From: an uncultured Actinomycetes bacterium
GTDB taxonomy: Bacteria > Actinomycetota > Acidimicrobiia > Acidimicrobiales > RAAP-2
Direction of reading: 5' to 3'
DNA: 35,060 bases
Assembly (NCBI GenBank): GCA_903826715.1
Contig: CAIKFN010000125.1
Coordinates: 1 to 35,060 of the forward strand
The position numbers were made by a program, and so were the translations under genes. The stretch's first letter is position 1. Each line of letters opens with the position of its first letter. This document shows positions 8,723 to 17,905 of the stretch, piece by piece. Below the pieces are notes generated by a model. The model did no database searches and had not been told where the DNA came from. It saw nothing but the letters and a program-made list of their open reading frames with translations.

Positions 8723-9199
8723 ATGTTCAACGTCAAACTCCCTAGAGGTTACATTCCTGTTTCAGTAGTTCTATTTCTTGTACTAGTTCTCAGCGAATGG
8801 ATTCAATCAGCCATTCCGTATGGAACTGCATTTATCCTCTTCAACATATTCCTTATTGTTGGAAGAATCTTTTCTGAAATCTGGCTCGTTGCTGGTGGTA
8901 TTGGACTTGGGCTGGCTCGTGCAGTGGTGTGCTTTAAATGTCTGCGCGCACCTAGAAGATTTAGCGACAAGCTCAGGGTGGTTCGCTGGATCAAATCAGC
9001 GTTTTGTGTTCTTGCGGCAATGATCGTCTATCTAATTGGCCAATACTTAACAAACTTTATTTTGGGGAGTTCGAACTTCGGCTACTACGTAGGTGTCTGG
9101 CTGGGCTCTGAATTCAGTCTCTTCCTACTATGGGAATGGGTTGTTCGACGGGGATTTCATAACAGGTTCAAAAAGCTCACCGAGGCAGTGTACGAATAA
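8723..9199 (+). CDS. Integral membrane protein
   Basis: Several hydrophobic segments (VSVVLFLVLVLSEWI, AFILFNIFLIVGRIF, FCVLAAMIVYLIGQYL, YYVGVWLGSEFSLFLLW). Confidence 0.7.
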   Translation: MFNVKLPRGYIPVSVVLFLVLVLSEWIQSAIPYGTAFILFNIFLIVGRIFSEIWLVAGGIGLGLARAVVCFKCLRAPRRFSDKLRVVRWIKSAFCVLAAMIVYLIGQYLTNFILGSSNFGYYVGVWLGSEFSLFLLWEWVVRRGFHNRFKKLTEAVYE

Positions 9200-9621
9200 T
9201 GAACGTTTCAGAATTACGAGAATGTCCAATTTTTCAGGCGAGACCCTTGATGTATGAACGATTCAACGCAAATGCTGGTCCATTTGTTCAGTATCAAGAA
9301 GTTCCGATAACCAATGAGCTTCACCTCACGTTTGCTGATGAAGTTGAAAACTCAACTTTAGAAGGTTGGCTCGTCGAAACTAATGGTCTGGTGACTTCCA
9401 TGTACTCGGTTGGCTCTCATGAAGGAGACGCTCTTGTCTTCTTTGACTCAGTGCAAAACTTTACCCCAGGAAATGAAATGACTATTTCTCGATATGTCAC
9501 AGTTGGATCAGATAATGAGAAGGTAGCCGCTCAACTGATGGAGAAAATAGAAGGTTTTTTTGCTTCACCGGACCTATTTTCACAAACATGGTTCGATAAC
9601 AAAAGGATGAAAGATGAGTGA
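9199..9621 (+). CDS. Uncharacterised protein, tandem paralog A
   Basis: TAATG overlap with upstream gene; N-terminus ECPIFQARPLMYERFNANAGPF resembles the next gene. Confidence 0.65.
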   Translation: MNVSELRECPIFQARPLMYERFNANAGPFVQYQEVPITNELHLTFADEVENSTLEGWLVETNGLVTSMYSVGSHEGDALVFFDSVQNFTPGNEMTISRYVTVGSDNEKVAAQLMEKIEGFFASPDLFSQTWFDNKRMKDE

Positions 9622-10009
9622 CCTATTAGATGAATACCCACTTTATTTCGCAATTCGTGAAATGCACCAAAAATTTAACGAGAACAGTGGTGCATTTTCA
9701 TGGCTGGGGTTCTGTATGGACTCAGCAGGTTTTAGACAGGAACTTATGGAGAATCAAGAATTTGAGTTAATTGGATCAGTATCAGACAAAAGACGAAGAA
9801 CCACGTCGCTTTTTCTTAAAAAGACCACACAAGCAATGATTCTCATCTGCGAAGAAGACTCTCACAATCCACCTGATGCACCTAAAGGTAGCAATAAGGT
9901 CACAATTAGAGCTCATTCATTCGAAGAAATGAATGCAGTTGTCGCATTGAATAACCCAAGAACGAGAGAAATAGAAAATTGGTTAATTGATCAATCTGGA
10001 TCAGAATGA
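9614..10009 (+). CDS. Uncharacterised protein, tandem paralog B
   Basis: Overlaps upstream gene by 8 bp; N-terminus EYPLYFAIREMHQKFNENSGAF. Confidence 0.65.
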   Translation: MSDLLDEYPLYFAIREMHQKFNENSGAFSWLGFCMDSAGFRQELMENQEFELIGSVSDKRRRTTSLFLKKTTQAMILICEEDSHNPPDAPKGSNKVTIRAHSFEEMNAVVALNNPRTREIENWLIDQSGSE

Positions 10010-10045
10010 CTGCAAAAATGATTATCTCGATGAAATGCAAAGAAA

Positions 10046-10546
10046 ATGAACACCACTAAGAAGACACTCGTTATTACTTTCGCTCTAGTAATGATATCGC
10101 AACTCCCCTGCGCTGGTGCCCAACGCGATCCGGGACTTCCTAACCCGCAAGTAACTCCTGGGGCAATCAATCCAGCCGTGAAGCAATCGAACATCTATTC
10201 AACAATCTGTGTATCTGGATATACAAAGACCATTCGACCACCCTCTTCGTATACAAATCACATCAAGCATTCGCAACTCGATAGTGGGTACAACTACAGG
10301 GGCGACACAAACGCTTCTGATTACGAAGAAGACCACCTTGTCCCCCTTGAGGTTGGCGGAAACCCAAGTTCTATAAAGAACCTTTTTCCACAGCCTTGGC
10401 TCGTCACCTGGAACGCAGGAAAGAAAGACCGACTAGAGAACAAGATGCATTCTCTTGTATGCAGCGGAGCCATTTCACTCGCCGCAGCACAAAAGGTGTT
10501 TATGACAAATTGGATCGCTGGATATCAGAAATACTTCTTGAAATAA
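10046..10546 (+). CDS. Secreted HNH-type (His-Me finger) nuclease, copy 1
   Basis: Signal peptide MNTTKKTLVITFALVMISQLPCAGA; motif YEEDHLVPLEVGGNPSSIKNLFPQPW; paralog at 30445-30942. Confidence 0.8.
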   Translation: MNTTKKTLVITFALVMISQLPCAGAQRDPGLPNPQVTPGAINPAVKQSNIYSTICVSGYTKTIRPPSSYTNHIKHSQLDSGYNYRGDTNASDYEEDHLVPLEVGGNPSSIKNLFPQPWLVTWNAGKKDRLENKMHSLVCSGAISLAAAQKVFMTNWIAGYQKYFLK

Positions 10547-10580
10547 TCAGCTTTGAACACTAACAAATGATGAATCTAAA

Positions 10581-11405
10581 TTACTTCAATTGCATCAGTT
10601 GACGATCATCATTTGATTCCAAAGAGGTAATGGAAAGTTCTTTGGTGACGTAATCGAATGTGAGGATGGAATCATCATTAAGAAATTTCCAATCCTTGCC
10701 TGCGAATCCAGTTGAACCTACTAATACAGAATTATTTTTTATGCAGTATTGAAGCCGATAGTAATTCTCGTCATGACCTGCAGGAAGGTTCTCTACCCCA
10801 CCAACCAAATCGATAAGCGTCTCAATAGGTGCTGGAGTCTGATCGAAGGCCTGAACAGCTATCAATTTTTTATTATTGAGCATTAAGCAATTTAGTGATC
10901 CTTGTCCACATAACTTCCTAATGTCTTTTATTGCTTCTTTTATTGCAAATTCGATATCTTCGGAATTATCAAGGTGCTGGAGAATTAATTGGAAGTACAA
11001 CTCAGAATCAGTATCACCCTTTAATTGACTCAGTCTTTCAGCGCTTAATAGTGAACGTAGCTTCGAAGAATCAGCTATTGAACCATTGTGTGCAAATGTC
11101 CAATTCTTATTTATAAATGGATGTGTATTTTCAACTACAACCGGAAATCCAGTTGTAGCCCAGCGGATGTGGATTATCCCACCTCTCGACATTTTTTTTG
11201 AGTTATCTACAAAATTTGAATCATCTATGGCACGTTTCACTGAATTGAATAGCTCAGGAGCTTCATCAGATGAACCTTGCCAAGCTCCACCCCATCCATC
11301 GCAGTGGAGTGTTGAGAGATTCTGATAATTGCTAATTTCATCAGGAGTCAGCAATGTCTCTAGTGACTGAAGTTCAGGCGATGCAAACGCTAATAAACGA
11401 CACAT
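10581..11405 (-). CDS. Class II glutamine amidotransferase (YafJ/EgtC-like)
   Basis: N-terminal MCRLLAF nucleophile Cys, HCDGWG, IHIRWATTG, NTHPF, FAHNGSI, GDTDSE motifs. Confidence 0.85.
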   Translation of the reverse strand: MCRLLAFASPELQSLETLLTPDEISNYQNLSTLHCDGWGGAWQGSSDEAPELFNSVKRAIDDSNFVDNSKKMSRGGIIHIRWATTGFPVVVENTHPFINKNWTFAHNGSIADSSKLRSLLSAERLSQLKGDTDSELYFQLILQHLDNSEDIEFAIKEAIKDIRKLCGQGSLNCLMLNNKKLIAVQAFDQTPAPIETLIDLVGGVENLPAGHDENYYRLQYCIKNNSVLVGSTGFAGKDWKFLNDDSILTFDYVTKELSITSLESNDDRQLMQLK

Positions 11406-11494
11406 CATGTTCCTTTAGGTTGTAGATAAAACACTCTATTACTACACATTCTACTTCAAAATTCATTTTATAAAATCAAGTCTTTCAAATGTTG

Positions 11495-12688
11495 TTATCC
11501 AAATGCACCTAATTTGGTGGAATCACTAATTAGTTCATCTGAGTAATTCAATAACTCCCTGAGAACTAAATCTTTATGTTCACCAAGAAATGGGGCTCGA
11601 CGATACTCTGGAGCACTGTCCCCAACTCTCACAGCACTTCTAATTTGTCTAATCGTGCCGAAGCGAGGATGTGAAGTTTCAATAATCATTTTTCGATTTA
11701 TCGTTTGAGGTTCATTTAAAGCTTCCTCGACTGTATTGACCCTCCCACAAGGAATTCCTGCTTCAGACAATATTGAAAGCCATTCTTCAGCAGATTTCTT
11801 CATAAATTCTGCCTCAAGTTCAGGCAACAATGATTCAGAGTTCTCACGACGATTTACGAACGAGTCATATCGTGGATCATCAGCAAGGTCTTTTCTATCC
11901 AATTCAATCGCTAGCCTCGACCAGAATTTCTCCTTGGCACAACCAACAACTATCCATTCATCAGAAGTAAGAAAAGCTTGAAAAGGAACAAGTGATGGGT
12001 GGGCAGAGTGTCTGGTGCGAGTTGGAACAAATTCACCATTGAGATTCCATGATGCTGGATAGGTGAGCATTGAAAGTGCTGTATCAAACAGACTGACATC
12101 GCAGTTCATGCCAACACCGTCTCTTCGAGCTTGGTGAACTCCTGCAAGTATTGAGATTGCAGCAATAAGACCGCTAGAAAAGTCAACAACTGAAAGCCCG
12201 GACTTAGTAGGAGGGCCAGAAGGTTCCCCCGTAATATCCATCCAGCCAGCTAAACCTTGAACCATGTAGTCGTACCCAGGGTCACTTGCACGAGGGCCAG
12301 TCATGCCATACCCAGATAAGGAACAGCAAACAATTTTTGAATTGAACTCCTTGAGATCTTCAAACATCAAGCCAATCTTGGAAGGAACATCTCCTCTCAG
12401 ATTTGAATAAACAACGTCGCTCTTTTTTACTAATTCATGAAAGATGCGTTTACCATCATCATTTGTTAAATCCAGGCAGATACTCCGTTTATTACGGTTA
12501 AAGGTTTCGAAAAATAAGCTATCGCTCTCCTCTTGATATGGTGGAACGTAGCGACCAACGTCACCACCAGATGATGGATCTTCAATCTTTATAACCTCAG
12601 CCCCAAGATCAGCTAATTGCACACTTCCAAATGGTCCAGAAGCAAATTGCTCAATACTTAATATTCTCAGATCTTCAAGTGGTTTCAT
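11495..12688 (-). CDS. CaiB/BaiF family CoA-transferase
   Basis: LEDLRILSIEQFASGPFGSVQLADLGAEVIKIEDPSSGGDVGR; NRNKRSICLDLTNDDGK; ATGA overlap with the upstream gene. Confidence 0.9.
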   Translation of the reverse strand: MKPLEDLRILSIEQFASGPFGSVQLADLGAEVIKIEDPSSGGDVGRYVPPYQEESDSLFFETFNRNKRSICLDLTNDDGKRIFHELVKKSDVVYSNLRGDVPSKIGLMFEDLKEFNSKIVCCSLSGYGMTGPRASDPGYDYMVQGLAGWMDITGEPSGPPTKSGLSVVDFSSGLIAAISILAGVHQARRDGVGMNCDVSLFDTALSMLTYPASWNLNGEFVPTRTRHSAHPSLVPFQAFLTSDEWIVVGCAKEKFWSRLAIELDRKDLADDPRYDSFVNRRENSESLLPELEAEFMKKSAEEWLSILSEAGIPCGRVNTVEEALNEPQTINRKMIIETSHPRFGTIRQIRSAVRVGDSAPEYRRAPFLGEHKDLVLRELLNYSDELISDSTKLGAFG

Positions 12689-13920
12689 GACTGTGTGAGC
12701 GCCTCTACTCTTGCCATTTCATTTCCAACAATCATCAAACCTTCGTCAACTCCCATGCCAGGTTTTGCCAGAACTTGAACTACATCACAAGCCATTGCAA
12801 TGTGCGCACTAACTTGTGCGGAGCGCTCCGTCTCATTACATGTGCCGCCGCAATACGCAGAAAGGCCTGAGGCACGAACCAAGAGAAGCGCTTCAATGGT
12901 GTTATTTACGCCCCCGAGGTCAGGGGTCTTCACATGAATTACATCAGCCGCTTTAGCTTCAACAAATAAACGTATGTCTTCTAAGGTGTTACACCATTCA
13001 TCCACGACAAGTTGGACTCGAGATTTCCTTGCAGCGAGTGCAATCCTTAGCGAACTCATTACCTTGATTTGGTTATCGCGACTTCCAGCATCAATTGGAT
13101 GTTCGATCCTAATTTCGAATGGACTAGCGATTTGACCAATCATGTTCAAATAGTCAGCTACTTTTTCAACATCACTATTAAAAGCTTCACCCGCTGAACC
13201 ATATAAATCAAAATGCAGAACAGGATTGTATTGTTCATTAGCTCGAACGTTTATAACCCTATTTCGAACCCAACTTACATATTCTTTAAATATTTCACCA
13301 TCAGCACCAAATTTTGTTGCAACGTTATTAACAAGGCCATGGGGTAAAACACCCACTTGTTTCAAGATCATTTTGTCAACGTTGTCGTATCTGTCATCTC
13401 CACATTGAACAAACATCGGACGAGCCTTCAGCTGACTATTAGTTGCGTACTCTTCTCGCACTACTTCAGCCATAGTTTGGTGTTTTGATTTAGCAACTGC
13501 GTCTAGTAGTGCTTGACTAAGTCCATACTGCAGCGCAACATGGAGTTCTTTTCCATGGATGCGCAGACTTTCTGCTCGTGAAGACAAGTCACGAAATGTA
13601 GTTATGTCTAAATCTTTAAGCCAGGGAGCAACAGCGTTTTGAAGCACTTCACATGCTTCACCTGAACGCAAAACTGACTCTCTGCCCCCTACGGCTGCAT
13701 ACTGCACAGTTGCGCAGTCACCAACCGCAATCTGGCCATCAGATAGTTCCAAAAGGATGCTCACGGCCTCACCAGGCTCTCTGATTGCCTTAAAACTCTT
13801 TGTTACTGGAGAACCAACATATAAGAACCCATCATGGGGAGCTCCAGAGCGAATGGCCATCTGGTCATCAACGAAAAATCCGGTTTTGATAGGGACAAAG
13901 ACGCATCTAACTATCTTCAC
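12685..13920 (-). CDS. mal: 3-methylaspartate ammonia-lyase
   Basis: Strong recognisable similarity to clostridial methylaspartate ammonia-lyase: DDQMAIRSGAPHDGF, QCGDDRYDNVDKMILKQVGVLPHGLVNNV, VVDEWCNTLEDIRLF, IHVKTPDLGGVNNTIEALL, YCGGTCNETERSAQV, VLAKPGMGVDEGLMIVGNEM. Confidence 0.93.
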   Translation of the reverse strand: MKIVRCVFVPIKTGFFVDDQMAIRSGAPHDGFLYVGSPVTKSFKAIREPGEAVSILLELSDGQIAVGDCATVQYAAVGGRESVLRSGEACEVLQNAVAPWLKDLDITTFRDLSSRAESLRIHGKELHVALQYGLSQALLDAVAKSKHQTMAEVVREEYATNSQLKARPMFVQCGDDRYDNVDKMILKQVGVLPHGLVNNVATKFGADGEIFKEYVSWVRNRVINVRANEQYNPVLHFDLYGSAGEAFNSDVEKVADYLNMIGQIASPFEIRIEHPIDAGSRDNQIKVMSSLRIALAARKSRVQLVVDEWCNTLEDIRLFVEAKAADVIHVKTPDLGGVNNTIEALLLVRASGLSAYCGGTCNETERSAQVSAHIAMACDVVQVLAKPGMGVDEGLMIVGNEMARVEALTQS

Positions 13921-13928
13921 TAAAGCTC

Positions 13929-14621
13929 CTAGCTCTCTTCACTCCACATGGAATTGCGCAACAATGTTTTCGCATCCTCCAGGTGAGAGCGCATTGCGGC
14001 TTCAGCTGCAATTGGATCATGGTCCATAAGTGATTTCAATAAGTCATCATGAGACACCATTGAAATTTTTAGTGCTGGGCGACTAGACCAGTAGGACCGC
14101 CAAAAACGAAGATTGTGACGCAACAATCGATCTGAGAGTTCTCTCAAATTAGTATCTCGAATAGTTCTTCCCAGAAAGCTGTGGATTTCAAAGTCATGAG
14201 CAAGAAAGTTTTCAAAGTCTGAAGAATCACGATCATGATCTACTGCAAAAATGACTTCTTTGAGTTTCTCTAGTTGATCGTCAGTAATTCGAACGGCTGC
14301 AATCCTAGCGATACCGCACTCAATGACTTCTCGTGCTTCAAACAACTCACTAGCGCCCTCTAAAGTGATCGGTGCAATCATTGCTCCGCGTCGTTGAAGA
14401 ATTTCAACGAATTGTTCAACGGCGAGTCGAGCAAGAGCTTCTCTCACTGGCATGCGACCAAGTTTTAATCTGCTTGCTAATTCCTGTTCATTCACTATTG
14501 ATCCAGGCTTAAGTTCGAGTGAAACAATTAGGTCACGCAAAATTACGTAGGCCTTGTCGCTCGAGCGAAGTATTTTTTCTTCGCTGAAACCAGAAGTATT
14601 GTCGTTAGGCCATTTATACAT
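13929..14621 (-). CDS. GntR-family regulator (FadR/FCD type)
   Basis: N-terminal winged helix with ELASRLKLGRMPVREALARLAVEQFVEILQRRGAMIAP; C-terminal FCD-like helices with FEAREVIECGIA. Start chosen at MYKWPND; longer form to 14642 possible. Confidence 0.9.
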   Translation of the reverse strand: MYKWPNDNTSGFSEEKILRSSDKAYVILRDLIVSLELKPGSIVNEQELASRLKLGRMPVREALARLAVEQFVEILQRRGAMIAPITLEGASELFEAREVIECGIARIAAVRITDDQLEKLKEVIFAVDHDRDSSDFENFLAHDFEIHSFLGRTIRDTNLRELSDRLLRHNLRFWRSYWSSRPALKISMVSHDDLLKSLMDHDPIAAEAAMRSHLEDAKTLLRNSMWSEES

Positions 14622-15384
14622 AATTAATTGAAATTCCACCATCGAGTGTTATTACCTGACCGGAAATCCAAGATGACCATTCTGAAGTTAAAAACGTTGC
14701 CAGTCCCGCAACATCGTCTGGTTTTCCAAACCTTCCAAGTGGCACCCTCGCCAGACGCAGCGCGCGCGCAGCAGGATCTGGAAAGAACTGTTCGACGTGT
14801 GCAGTAAGAATTGGACCAGGCGCCATGGCATTTACGCGAATGTTGTGGGGTCCAAACTGTGCTGACATTGATCTAGTTAAAGCAGAGAGCGCTCCTTTAG
14901 ACGACGTGTAGGCGTCTTGGGGGTAACTGCAGCCAATAACTGCCAAGAACGAGCTCATGTTGATCACGGAACCGCCGCCAGCTTCTTTAATGTGGGGAAC
15001 CACATGTCGAGAGACTGTTACGGTTCCAAGTGTGTTGAGCTCATAGATTGCGCGCCACTCATCCAGGTCAGCATCGAGCATTGATGCATCTTGATGAGGC
15101 ATAATTCCAGCGTTATTAATGAGAGTGTCAAGTCCACCAAATTCGCCAACGGATTCTGCGACTGCCTCAAAGATTTGATTATCGTTGCGAACATCTGCCT
15201 GAATCGCAATTGCGATACCGCCGTTACTATTTATTTCAGCAACAACATCTTCAGCGGCCTGAAGAGAAATGTCTACAACGGCTACCGATGCGCCTTCTTT
15301 CGCTAGTAATTTTGCTGTTGCGCTACCGAGATTTCCTCCACCGCCGGTTAGAAAAACTCTTTTGCCTTCTACAATTCCTGCCAT
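14614..15384 (-). CDS. Short-chain dehydrogenase/reductase
   Basis: TGGGGNLGSATA, NNAG, YTSSKGAL, GGISINYV. Confidence 0.92.
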   Translation of the reverse strand: MAGIVEGKRVFLTGGGGNLGSATAKLLAKEGASVAVVDISLQAAEDVVAEINSNGGIAIAIQADVRNDNQIFEAVAESVGEFGGLDTLINNAGIMPHQDASMLDADLDEWRAIYELNTLGTVTVSRHVVPHIKEAGGGSVINMSSFLAVIGCSYPQDAYTSSKGALSALTRSMSAQFGPHNIRVNAMAPGPILTAHVEQFFPDPAARALRLARVPLGRFGKPDDVAGLATFLTSEWSSWISGQVITLDGGISINYV

Positions 15385-16530
15385 TTATGATCCAATCCCA
15401 TATATTCGGGCTGCATTCCCTTTAAAAAAGGACTCAGCAGCTTTCTTGGCGTTAATCAGTGTGAAGTCATGATCGTCAATCATTGATTCAAGAACTTCAT
15501 TAACTGCTTTTCGAGCGGAGATTGCTGACATTACGTGAAGGTCCGGAACACGAGCGCCATCTGAGGAGTAGAGAATTTTTGAGGAAGGGGCAACGCTAAA
15601 AGCTTCTTCAGTCATTCGAAGCATAGAACGACTCGACTGAAATGCAATGCCGTATGAAACATCCAAGTACGCGTTTTGATATACGGAAGCAAGGTATGAC
15701 CCTTCTTTCGTATACGGCCAGCAACCATGGAGCATCACAATTGGAGCATTTTTATATCGAACATTCTCAAGCACAGACCTGAGCTCAAGAGGGTTGGCCG
15801 TTCTAAAATCAACATCCGGGTCGCCATATGCAACGTGGAACTGAACAGGTAGCTCTTGCGATGCTGCAGATTCAAGTGAAAGGTGAAGAAGGTGGTCAAC
15901 CAATGGCTTATAACCAAGTCGCACCGAGCCGGTTTGCGCAACCTCAGATCGAGCTTCAATATAAGCAGAGTGGACATGATCTTCATCCCAGTTTTCAATG
16001 TTTAGTCCTGTGCGGTATCCAACAATTGACTTAAAGCCAACGTATCCCCTGCTTCGCACATCACTTACCAATTCACGAACTTTTTCAATAAGAGCTTTGA
16101 AGGAGTCAGTTGCAGCAATTAACTTCTGAAATTCAACTTCAAGTCGAAGTAGGTAAAAGGACTCTCCCCCACTTAGCCGATTGAACTCTTCTTCCGAGAC
16201 CGCTTCGTCTCTAGGTGGGTAGCCATCATCAAAGATGTACTTCCCAATTCCAGAATTTGAAAGAAGGTTCGATACGGCGTCAGCTGCACTCAGTGCAGAG
16301 CGTTTTTTGTAGACCGATTCTTCTGTTGCCTCACAGCCAAAATGTTCACTCAGGAGATTTATTAAACGACCATAAAAGGCTGTGTTCGCAGAGTCATGAA
16401 TCTGCATTGATTTGTCATGTGATTCACTAAAAAGTGACCTCCAAGATTCAAGGTCATGGAACGAATCTAGTTTTACAGCGTGACAATGATTATCAATTAT
16501 TTTTAACTCTTCAAGACCTAGATCAACCAT
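15385..16530 (-). CDS. Amidohydrolase (FluG N-terminal/nodulin-type)
   Basis: IIDNHCHAVK, FHVAYGDPDVDF, MLHGCWPYTKE, YSSDGAR; adjacent to a GS-like gene as in FluG. Confidence 0.8.
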   Translation of the reverse strand: MVDLGLEELKIIDNHCHAVKLDSFHDLESWRSLFSESHDKSMQIHDSANTAFYGRLINLLSEHFGCEATEESVYKKRSALSAADAVSNLLSNSGIGKYIFDDGYPPRDEAVSEEEFNRLSGGESFYLLRLEVEFQKLIAATDSFKALIEKVRELVSDVRSRGYVGFKSIVGYRTGLNIENWDEDHVHSAYIEARSEVAQTGSVRLGYKPLVDHLLHLSLESAASQELPVQFHVAYGDPDVDFRTANPLELRSVLENVRYKNAPIVMLHGCWPYTKEGSYLASVYQNAYLDVSYGIAFQSSRSMLRMTEEAFSVAPSSKILYSSDGARVPDLHVMSAISARKAVNEVLESMIDDHDFTLINAKKAAESFFKGNAARIYGIGS

Positions 16531-16532
16531 CG

Positions 16533-17903
16533 CTAAAACCTGTAGAAGTGATTATTTATCTCAAAGTCGATATCATTAGCAGCAAATTGGTCTGCTTCGT
16601 GACGCCTAGTTAACAGAATGCATCGAGTTAAAAGGTCTCCTAATGACGAGGTAAGGAATTTGTCACCTTCAAGGTTATTGAGGGCATCATGCATTGTCGA
16701 AGGAAGAGGAACTGCCTTACATGCAGCCAATTCTTCTGGTGAAAGCTTCGCGGGGTCATGTTCACATGGCAGTCCTGGGGTAAGACCACGATCAATTCCA
16801 TCGAGTCCGGCGGCGAGCAATGCACCAAGCGAAAGGTAAGGATTTGAACTTGCGTCAGATGGCTTGTACTCAATGTTGAGACTTTGACCTGAACCCTCAA
16901 AGAAAGGAGAAATGACGCGCAGAGCAACTTCTTTGTTATCAAAGCCCCACGAGGCAGTAGAAGACGCCCATGCACCAGGCTTTAGTCGGCGATATGAGTT
17001 GTAACTAGGTGCAGTTAGAGCAACCAGTGCGGGGAGGTGGGCCTGGACACCTGCAACGAATTGGCGAGCAATAAGTGAAAGTCCGCGCTCAGATGATTCA
17101 TCATGGAGCACATTTACATTTGTTTTTGTGTCCCAAAGTGAAAAATGAATGTGAGCGCCACTACCAATCTCATCTGGAAAAGGTTTTGGTGCAAACGAAG
17201 CAAGAAGACCGTGCTGAAGAGCAACACCGCGAACCGTGTCACGGAAATACATCTGATTATCTGCAGCTCGAAGAGCATCGGTGTAGTGAATTGCGATTTC
17301 TTGCTGCCCCCTACCAAATTCATTGATTGCCTGCTCCGGCTCGATTCCCATTTTCTCAAGGGCGCTAACGGTATCAATCATTATTTGAGCGTTTAAGTCG
17401 TGACCAATTGGGCTGTAAACCGGTGAATGATGAACGAAATCGAATGGACGATATTTACCGTCATCCTCATACGCAAGGTAATACTCATTTTCAAAAGCAG
17501 CTTCAAAGCGAAGTCCTAAGCTCGCAGCTCTTTCAATCATTTTCTTTAAGAACGATCGTGGGCATGCACCCCAGTCAGTTCTTGTCTCGTCGAGTTGATC
17601 ACAGAGCACAACCGCAGAGCCAGGCACCCAAGGTAGAACACGAAACGTATCGGGATCGGGAACTATTCGTATTTCACCGATTGGTTCCATGCCATCAATG
17701 TGAATCATCGTTTCAAGCATGTTGATAGCCATTTGAGCACGCGTTAAGTTCACCCCATCGCGCATCTTTGTCTCTAATTGACTAATGTGAACAGCCTTGG
17801 AGCGTGCAACACCACTCGCATCACAATATTCCAGTCGAATTAACTGAACTCCTGCATCTTTTGCAGCTTTTACTATTGAATTAGTTGACATTTTTTCTTT
17901 CAT
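16533..17903 (-). CDS. Glutamine synthetase-like (gamma-glutamyl) ligase
   Basis: FENEYYL, GRGQQEI, GSGAHIHFSLWD, YNSYRRLKPGAWASSTASWGFDN, EYKPSDASSNPYLSLGALLAAGLDGI. Confidence 0.9.
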   Translation of the reverse strand: MKEKMSTNSIVKAAKDAGVQLIRLEYCDASGVARSKAVHISQLETKMRDGVNLTRAQMAINMLETMIHIDGMEPIGEIRIVPDPDTFRVLPWVPGSAVVLCDQLDETRTDWGACPRSFLKKMIERAASLGLRFEAAFENEYYLAYEDDGKYRPFDFVHHSPVYSPIGHDLNAQIMIDTVSALEKMGIEPEQAINEFGRGQQEIAIHYTDALRAADNQMYFRDTVRGVALQHGLLASFAPKPFPDEIGSGAHIHFSLWDTKTNVNVLHDESSERGLSLIARQFVAGVQAHLPALVALTAPSYNSYRRLKPGAWASSTASWGFDNKEVALRVISPFFEGSGQSLNIEYKPSDASSNPYLSLGALLAAGLDGIDRGLTPGLPCEHDPAKLSPEELAACKAVPLPSTMHDALNNLEGDKFLTSSLGDLLTRCILLTRRHEADQFAANDIDFEINNHFYRF

Positions 17904-17905
17904 AA

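Noticed and set aside
9991-10194. Minus-strand ORF opposite HNH copy 1 that resembles the minus-strand ORF 30390-30593 opposite HNH copy 2
   Set aside because: The antisense similarity is expected from the conserved sense-strand nuclease sequence; no start/SD or independent protein features. The 3' end of the 30390 ORF is part of the zinc-ribbon pseudogene.
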